From Seohaeicola saemankumensis (GTDB lineage Bacteria; Pseudomonadota; Alphaproteobacteria; Rhodobacterales; Rhodobacteraceae): DNA of 64,000 bases. Shown in pieces: positions 60,517-64,000 of the stretch. A program made the position numbers and the translations under genes. The stretch is taken from assembly GCF_020171285.1 (NCBI RefSeq), contig NZ_JAIUZI010000008.1:186001-250000 (forward strand), in the 5' to 3' direction. Position 1 is the stretch's first letter, and every line of letters begins with the position of its first letter. The notes under the pieces were generated by a model, which ran no database searches, was not told where the DNA came from, and saw only the letters and a program-made list of their open reading frames with translations.

Positions 60517-60695
60517 TCGCGGCAGAGACCACGGGCCGCGTCTGCCACGGTATCGAGCTGAACCCGGCCTATGTCGATGTGGCCGTCCAGCGCTGGCAGA
60601 AATTCACCGGGCAACAGGCCGTCCTCGACGGGGATGGGCGCAGCTTCGACGAAATCTCGACCGCTCAGCCGCCTGGCGCATCCGACGCGGCATAG
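60420..60695 (+). pseudogene. C-terminal remnant of a phage DNA methyltransferase
   Basis: Frame +1 relative to the helicase reads QKPVECMRRPILNNSSPGQ and then AIYEPFMGSGTTLIAAETTG, with SAM-motif FMGSGTT, and HGIELNPAYVDVAVQRWQKF near the end. This is the last about 90 residues of a ParB-type phage methyltransferase. The front part, including the catalytic DPPY-type motif, is gone. The break matches the point where helicase homology ends, so a single deletion fused the two genes. Confidence 0.85.
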
Positions 60696-61228
60696 AAGCG
60701 AATGTCCGCAATCGCCACGTCCGCTTCGAACTCCCGACCAATGGCGACAAGGCCCACCCGCCGCAGTCGGCTGAGGTTCAGTGGCCGCTCTGTTCGATGT
60801 GGCGCAAAATCTCCGAACGGCAGGAACACGGTCGTCCATTCCGGGCGGGCATGAAAGCTCTGGCGATAGGATTCCCACGGGCGGCGGATATCCGACGTCC
60901 GAAGATGCAGGTTGTAAGTCTGGTTGTTGCCAAACACATCGAGCCGGATGCCGTCCCAGGCACTCGCATCCACCACGGCGCCTGCCTCGCCGAGATCAAG
61001 AGCGACCTGCAGGAAGCCGCCATTGTTCTCGAGGCTCACACCGCCGGTCATGCGTATGGCCTCCCGGCCGGCGATGGTTTCCCGGGTCATCGCGCCATTT
61101 GAGACACCACCCATAATCCGATCGGACACCAGCACCCAGCCATTGCCGGTCACGGCGAGTGGCGGGTCAAAGCGGAGATCGTCGATGATCTCCGGGGCGA
61201 CGTTCGGGGAAAGCATATCATCTTGCAT
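60665..61228 (-). CDS. CIA30-family protein
   Basis: A 187-residue protein with a galactose-binding-like CIA30 (complex I intermediate-associated) domain: WVLVSDRIMGGVSNGAMTRE, GGVSLENNGGFLQVALDL and SAWDGIRLDVFGNN. In other organisms CIA30 helps assemble NADH dehydrogenase; bacterial members have no settled role. It lies convergently over the last 31 bases of the methyltransferase remnant, an odd position inside a prophage. ATG 61228 is chosen by the N-terminal domain boundary; 61216 is possible. Confidence 0.83.
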   Translation of the reverse strand: MQDDMLSPNVAPEIIDDLRFDPPLAVTGNGWVLVSDRIMGGVSNGAMTRETIAGREAIRMTGGVSLENNGGFLQVALDLGEAGAVVDASAWDGIRLDVFGNNQTYNLHLRTSDIRRPWESYRQSFHARPEWTTVFLPFGDFAPHRTERPLNLSRLRRVGLVAIGREFEADVAIADIRFYAASDAPGG

Positions 61229-61244
61229 GAATGGAAAATTAGGA

Positions 61245-61496
61245 ATGGCTGACGCCTGTGCAAGCCCCTCGGCGAACCGACAGTCCCGCCTGATGTCACT
61301 GGTCGAGGCCATAGCCAACGTGGTGATCGGCTATGGCATTGCTGTCGTCACGCAAATCCTGATCTTTCCGCACTTCGGGTTGCACACCACCTTGGCACAG
61401 AACCTGTCGATGGGCGGGATATTCACGGTGGTCAGCATCGCGAGATCCTTCGCGCTGCGGCGGTTGTTCGAGACGATCAGGCTCCGAAGTAGTTGA
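61245..61496 (+). CDS. Small phage-associated membrane protein (DUF7220-like)
   Basis: An 83-residue protein with two transmembrane helices: MSLVEAIANVVIGYGIAVVT and the GGIFTVVSIARSFALRRLFE region. The pattern matches small membrane proteins often seen in prophages of this group. ATG 61245 is close to AGGA but rather near; ATG 61293 (67 residues) would start at MSLVEA. Function unknown. Confidence 0.65.
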   Translation: MADACASPSANRQSRLMSLVEAIANVVIGYGIAVVTQILIFPHFGLHTTLAQNLSMGGIFTVVSIARSFALRRLFETIRLRSS

Positions 61497-61574
61497 GGCC
61501 GCGCACACGGAAATCGCGGTGTCTTGCGGCACTGCATTCGATTAGGCTTGCCTCCACGAGGAGGAGGCAAACGA

Positions 61575-62228
61575 ATGGCAGGCGGACAGGAGCACTGGAA
61601 TGCGGTCTATGGCGCGCGGTCGGAAGACGAGTTGACCTGGTTCGAGGCCCTGCCTTCGATGTCCCTCGATCTGATCCACGCCTATCTGCGCCCGGGCGAT
61701 CCGTTCATCGACATCGGTGCCGGCGCATCGCGTCTCGTCGACGCATTGCTTGAAGAGGGCTTCGGGCCACTCACGGTGCTGGATCTTTCCGCGGCAGCGC
61801 TGGCCGTCAGCAGAGAACGCCTTGGCCGGAAGGCCGACAAGGTTGCATGGATCGAAGCGGACATCACGACGTGGCAACCCGATCGCGACTATGTGCTCTG
61901 GCACGACCGCGCCGTGTTTCACTTTCTCACTGGGGCTGAGGATCGCGCCAGCTACGCACGCGCATTATCCGATGCGCTGCGTCCGGGCGGGACAGCGATT
62001 ATCGCGACCTTCGCGGATGACGGTCCCGAGATGTGCTCGGGCCTTCCGGTGGTGCGCTATGCACCCGAGGCGCTGGCGCAGGAACTCGACCAGCTCGTTC
62101 CGGGGCGACTGGAGATGCTCGACGCAAAGCGCCATTTGCACGTCACGCCGAAGGGCAACACCCAGCGCTTTCAGTACAGCGTGTTCCGTCGGACCTACGC
62201 AAATGACATCGTCGCTCCTCAGGGGTGA
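61575..62228 (+). CDS. Class I SAM-dependent methyltransferase
   Basis: A 217-residue methyltransferase. SAM-binding motif I is FIDIGAGASRLVDALL (about residues 43-58), followed by VLDLSAAALAVSRER and motif IV-like VLWHDRAVFHFLTG. The small-molecule type (thiopurine/tellurite-methyltransferase-like layout) fits better than DNA or protein types. ATG 61575 has a GAGGAGG site. It looks like an extra gene carried in the prophage between the early and packaging genes; substrate unknown. Confidence 0.85.
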   Translation: MAGGQEHWNAVYGARSEDELTWFEALPSMSLDLIHAYLRPGDPFIDIGAGASRLVDALLEEGFGPLTVLDLSAAALAVSRERLGRKADKVAWIEADITTWQPDRDYVLWHDRAVFHFLTGAEDRASYARALSDALRPGGTAIIATFADDGPEMCSGLPVVRYAPEALAQELDQLVPGRLEMLDAKRHLHVTPKGNTQRFQYSVFRRTYANDIVAPQG

Positions 62229-62230
62229 AG

Positions 62231-62262
62231 AAAAAAGTGCCGGCGCTCGACCGGCCCGGCAC
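62231..62262 (-). terminator. Terminator downstream of the DUF3489 gene
   Basis: On the minus strand GTGCCGG and CCGGCAC (62262-62237) form a hairpin followed by a run of six T residues (62236-62231). It lies just beyond the 61575-62228 gene on the plus strand and about 114 bases after the stop of the minus-strand gene at 62376, so it can end transcription from the right. Confidence 0.7.
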
Positions 62263-62375
62263 TCAGTTGGGGGACGTAATCAACCTTACTTGCAAAACAG
62301 TCGAGGAACCACTCACAGTCTCCTCAAGTACTCACCAACAGGCGCCTGCGCTCCAGCAACCGGCGGCGGCAGACT

Positions 62376-62906
62376 TCATCCGACAGTGTGGTCCGAGCGC
62401 AACGAATAAACCCGCCCCCGACCTTCAATCTTCTCGGAGGTGATGATCAGCCCGAGCCGCTTCTTGAGCACGCCGGACATCGCCCCCCGGACCGTATGCG
62501 GTTGCCAGCCGGTCGCTGCGACGATCTCCTCAATGGTCGCGCCGCCCTCTACTTGTAGCATCTCGATCAGAGTTTCCTGCTTGGTCCCTTTCCGGCGCTG
62601 GGTGGGAGGGGCCAGGGCTTCGCTCAGTGAGGCAATACTCTGGCCGTTCGCGATCCCAAGCGTGATGTAGGCCAGCGGCGTCGCCTGCAATGTGATCGGC
62701 CCGCGTGCCTCGTCGTGCCGCCAGACGGTGTCGAGGTCGGTGGCTGCAACCTCCTCGATCAGGCCCTGCTTGAGGAGGCTCTTGCAGACGTTACCAACGG
62801 CGCCACCCTTGAGGTTGGCTGTCACGGGAAAGATGGCACCGTCATCGCGTGTGCAGGCGGTCGACAGGAGGACTGTCTGGGCTTGGGACAACTGGATCTG
62901 TGTCAT
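62376..62906 (-). CDS. DUF3489-domain phage protein
   Basis: A 176-residue protein. The C-terminal about 70 residues are a DUF3489 winged-helix-like domain (KQETLIEMLQVEGGATIEEI, TGWQPHTVRGAMSGVLKKRL). The N-terminal half (LSQAQTVLLSTACTRDDGA, GNVCKSLLKQGLIEEV) resembles a second small HTH. It is longer than the 39558 copy. Probable DNA-binding protein of the prophage; the target is not known. Confidence 0.82.
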   Translation of the reverse strand: MTQIQLSQAQTVLLSTACTRDDGAIFPVTANLKGGAVGNVCKSLLKQGLIEEVAATDLDTVWRHDEARGPITLQATPLAYITLGIANGQSIASLSEALAPPTQRRKGTKQETLIEMLQVEGGATIEEIVAATGWQPHTVRGAMSGVLKKRLGLIITSEKIEGRGRVYSLRSDHTVG

Positions 62907-62997
62907 GTCGGGTCTCCGGCTATCGGGCGCTACGGAATGCGACGCCTCAACCAGCCAAAGCCCGCCAACCGGCGGGCGGACCCGATATGTTGACTGG

Positions 62998-63267
62998 TCA
63001 CTCGGCGTGTTCGCCTTCGCCGAACAGGAAGTCGGTGATCTGTGCGAGGTCCTCGGCCACGCTGGCGATGGAGCCGACGCTGCCCCAGGTGATGGCGTCC
63101 GGGTCGAAACCGAAGTGGTCGTCGCTGAGCGCCTGCAGCCGGGCGAGCATCACGTCGATCTCGGTCTTCTTTGCGATGAAGGCCGCCAAGGCCGCTTCCC
63201 GGTTCCGCCGGGCCTTTTCGGCGCGGAGGTCGTGGCGGGGCGTTGTTTGTGGGTTCAGGCTGGTCAT
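62998..63267 (-). CDS. Hypothetical phage protein
   Basis: An 89-residue acidic-tailed helical protein: NREAALAAFIAKKTEIDVML, then LQALSDDHFGFDPDAI and an acidic end GEGEHAE. No recognised domain. It is encoded next to the DUF3489 gene in the same direction, probably one small operon. Function unknown. Confidence 0.62.
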   Translation of the reverse strand: MTSLNPQTTPRHDLRAEKARRNREAALAAFIAKKTEIDVMLARLQALSDDHFGFDPDAITWGSVGSIASVAEDLAQITDFLFGEGEHAE

Positions 63268-63384
63268 CGGGTTGGCTCCGTGGGCTGTGTCGTTGTCCTG
63301 TCATCAGCTTCGCTCTGGTGCGCAGGCACATCCAGTATAATAGCAGCAATATCATGGCTTTGATCGGAGCGTTGGGATCATCTC

Positions 63385-63981
63385 ATGTCATCGACGGCCC
63401 AACCCATCGGCGTGATCGCGCGGCTCCTCGATCTCTCGGAACGCCGCGTGCAGCAGTTGAGCCGGGAGGGCGTGATCCCGAAGGCCGAGCGCGGGCAATA
63501 TGACCTGATCGGCTCGGTCCGCGGCTATGTCCGCTACCTGCGGGACCAGGCGCTGAAGGCGCAGGCCGGCGCACCCGATTATGCCGCCGAGCGGGCCCGC
63601 TTCATCCGGGCGCGTGCCGATCTCGCCGAGATGGAGGCGGAAGAAAAGCGTCGGGCGCTGATCGCGGCCGATGAGATCGAGGCGGCCTGGATTGCCGTGC
63701 TGGCCCTTCTCAGAACCCGCCTGCTGGCGCTGCCGGACCGGCTGGCCCCGCAGGCCTTTGACCAACCCACCGTCGGAGACACCCGGAACCTGATCCGAAC
63801 TGCGATCCGCGAGGTGCTCGATGATCTCGCGCAGCCAGACATTGAACTCGAAACCGAGACTGATCTTGAGGGGATCGCCGATCCTGAAGCGCACGGTGGA
63901 AAAGGCCCTGGCGGTGCTGCGGCCCCCGCCGGACCTGACGATCAGCGCCTGGGCGGACCAGAACCGGCGGCTGAGTTCTGA
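63385..63981 (+). CDS. Terminase small subunit (Nu1-like)
   Basis: A 198-residue protein with an N-terminal winged-helix typical of phage terminase small subunits: IARLLDLSERRVQQLSREGV, DLIGSVRGYVRYLRDQ, then a long helix RARADLAEMEAEEKRRAL. It binds the packaging site and guides the large subunit. The terminase large subunit frame begins within its last part, so the two genes overlap by up to 161 bases. Confidence 0.84.
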   Translation: MSSTAQPIGVIARLLDLSERRVQQLSREGVIPKAERGQYDLIGSVRGYVRYLRDQALKAQAGAPDYAAERARFIRARADLAEMEAEEKRRALIAADEIEAAWIAVLALLRTRLLALPDRLAPQAFDQPTVGDTRNLIRTAIREVLDDLAQPDIELETETDLEGIADPEAHGGKGPGGAAAPAGPDDQRLGGPEPAAEF

Positions 63982-64000
63982 AGCCAGCGCCGAGCCCGGG
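63821..64000 (+). CDS. Terminase large subunit (GpA-like), partial
   Basis: An open frame runs to the window end in a different frame from the small subunit. From about 63899 it reads EKALAVLRPPPDLTISAWAD and continues with QNRRLSSEASAEPG, the usual start region of GpA-type phage packaging ATPases. The true start could be ATG 63821 or a later GTG (63896). The motor domain and nuclease lie beyond the window. Confidence 0.75.
   Translation, partial: MISRSQTLNSKPRLILRGSPILKRTVEKALAVLRPPPDLTISAWADQNRRLSSEASAEPG

Noticed and set aside
40263..60695. The truncated methyltransferase at 40263 and the remnant at 60420 as two halves of one gene
   Set aside because: The first belongs to the NGGMGSL-type ParB-methyltransferases and the second to the KPVECMRRPI type, so they do not rebuild one protein.

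Overview
The window is about 66% GC and reads as a chromosome segment of a Rhodobacteraceae (roseobacter-clade) alphaproteobacterium. The evidence is taxon-typical content: a DMSP demethylase (dmdA) with acuI, the trgA-trgB-cysK tellurite locus, alphaproteobacterial SspB, the fumC/DUF4169/ribbon-helix-helix cluster, and Hint-domain and RTX proteins. It contains two very different halves.

Bases 1 to about 37,125 are ordinary chromosome. In order they carry: the end of a TrkH-type potassium transporter; hfq-hflX; a cation/proton antiporter; a penicillin-acylase-family hydrolase; a YSC84-type lipoprotein; a serralysin-like RTX metalloprotease; hemB; a membrane protein; mfd; a coupled fumC/DUF4169/RHH operon; sspB; a chromate cluster (chrA with a rhodanese-ChrB fusion); and a VWA-Hint protein. 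Next comes a DMSP locus, in which a FadR-type regulator with a clear double operator diverges from DUF2182, DUF1326, dmdA, dinB-like and acuI and ends at a strong terminator. The chromosome part finishes with a PLP enzyme, a photolyase, a cyclopropane fatty acid synthase-like methyltransferase, trgA-trgB-cysK, a large mechanosensitive channel and tRNA-Ser(GGA).

From 37,126 to the window end the DNA is a mobile mosaic inserted next to the tRNA. Module 1 is a 21-bp-periodic heptamer array followed by a large serine recombinase encoded with DUF2924 and DUF3489 proteins. A truncated ParB-methyltransferase follows. Next is a visibly less GC-rich cargo block (about 41,300 to 48,900): PfkB kinase, DUF1254 protein, arylsulfatase, a small exported protein and a DUF2092 protein on one strand, with a divergent MscS channel. 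Module 2 is a second serine recombinase with its own DUF2924 and HTH partners. It leads into a prophage with an S24 repressor, a tightly overlapping early operon of mostly unknown proteins, a P-loop ATPase, a probable ssDNA-binding protein and a DEAD-type helicase. The helicase is fused by a deletion to the tail of a methyltransferase. Accessory genes follow (CIA30-like, a SAM methyltransferase, DUF3489) and then terminase small and large subunits, the latter running off the window.

The observations most worth a second look are the 21-bp iteron array between tRNA-Ser and recombinase 1, the extended dmdA operon with its GntR operator, the tandem recombinase/DUF2924 modules around the sulfatase cargo, the helicase/methyltransferase deletion scar, and the unknown genes of the prophage early operon.
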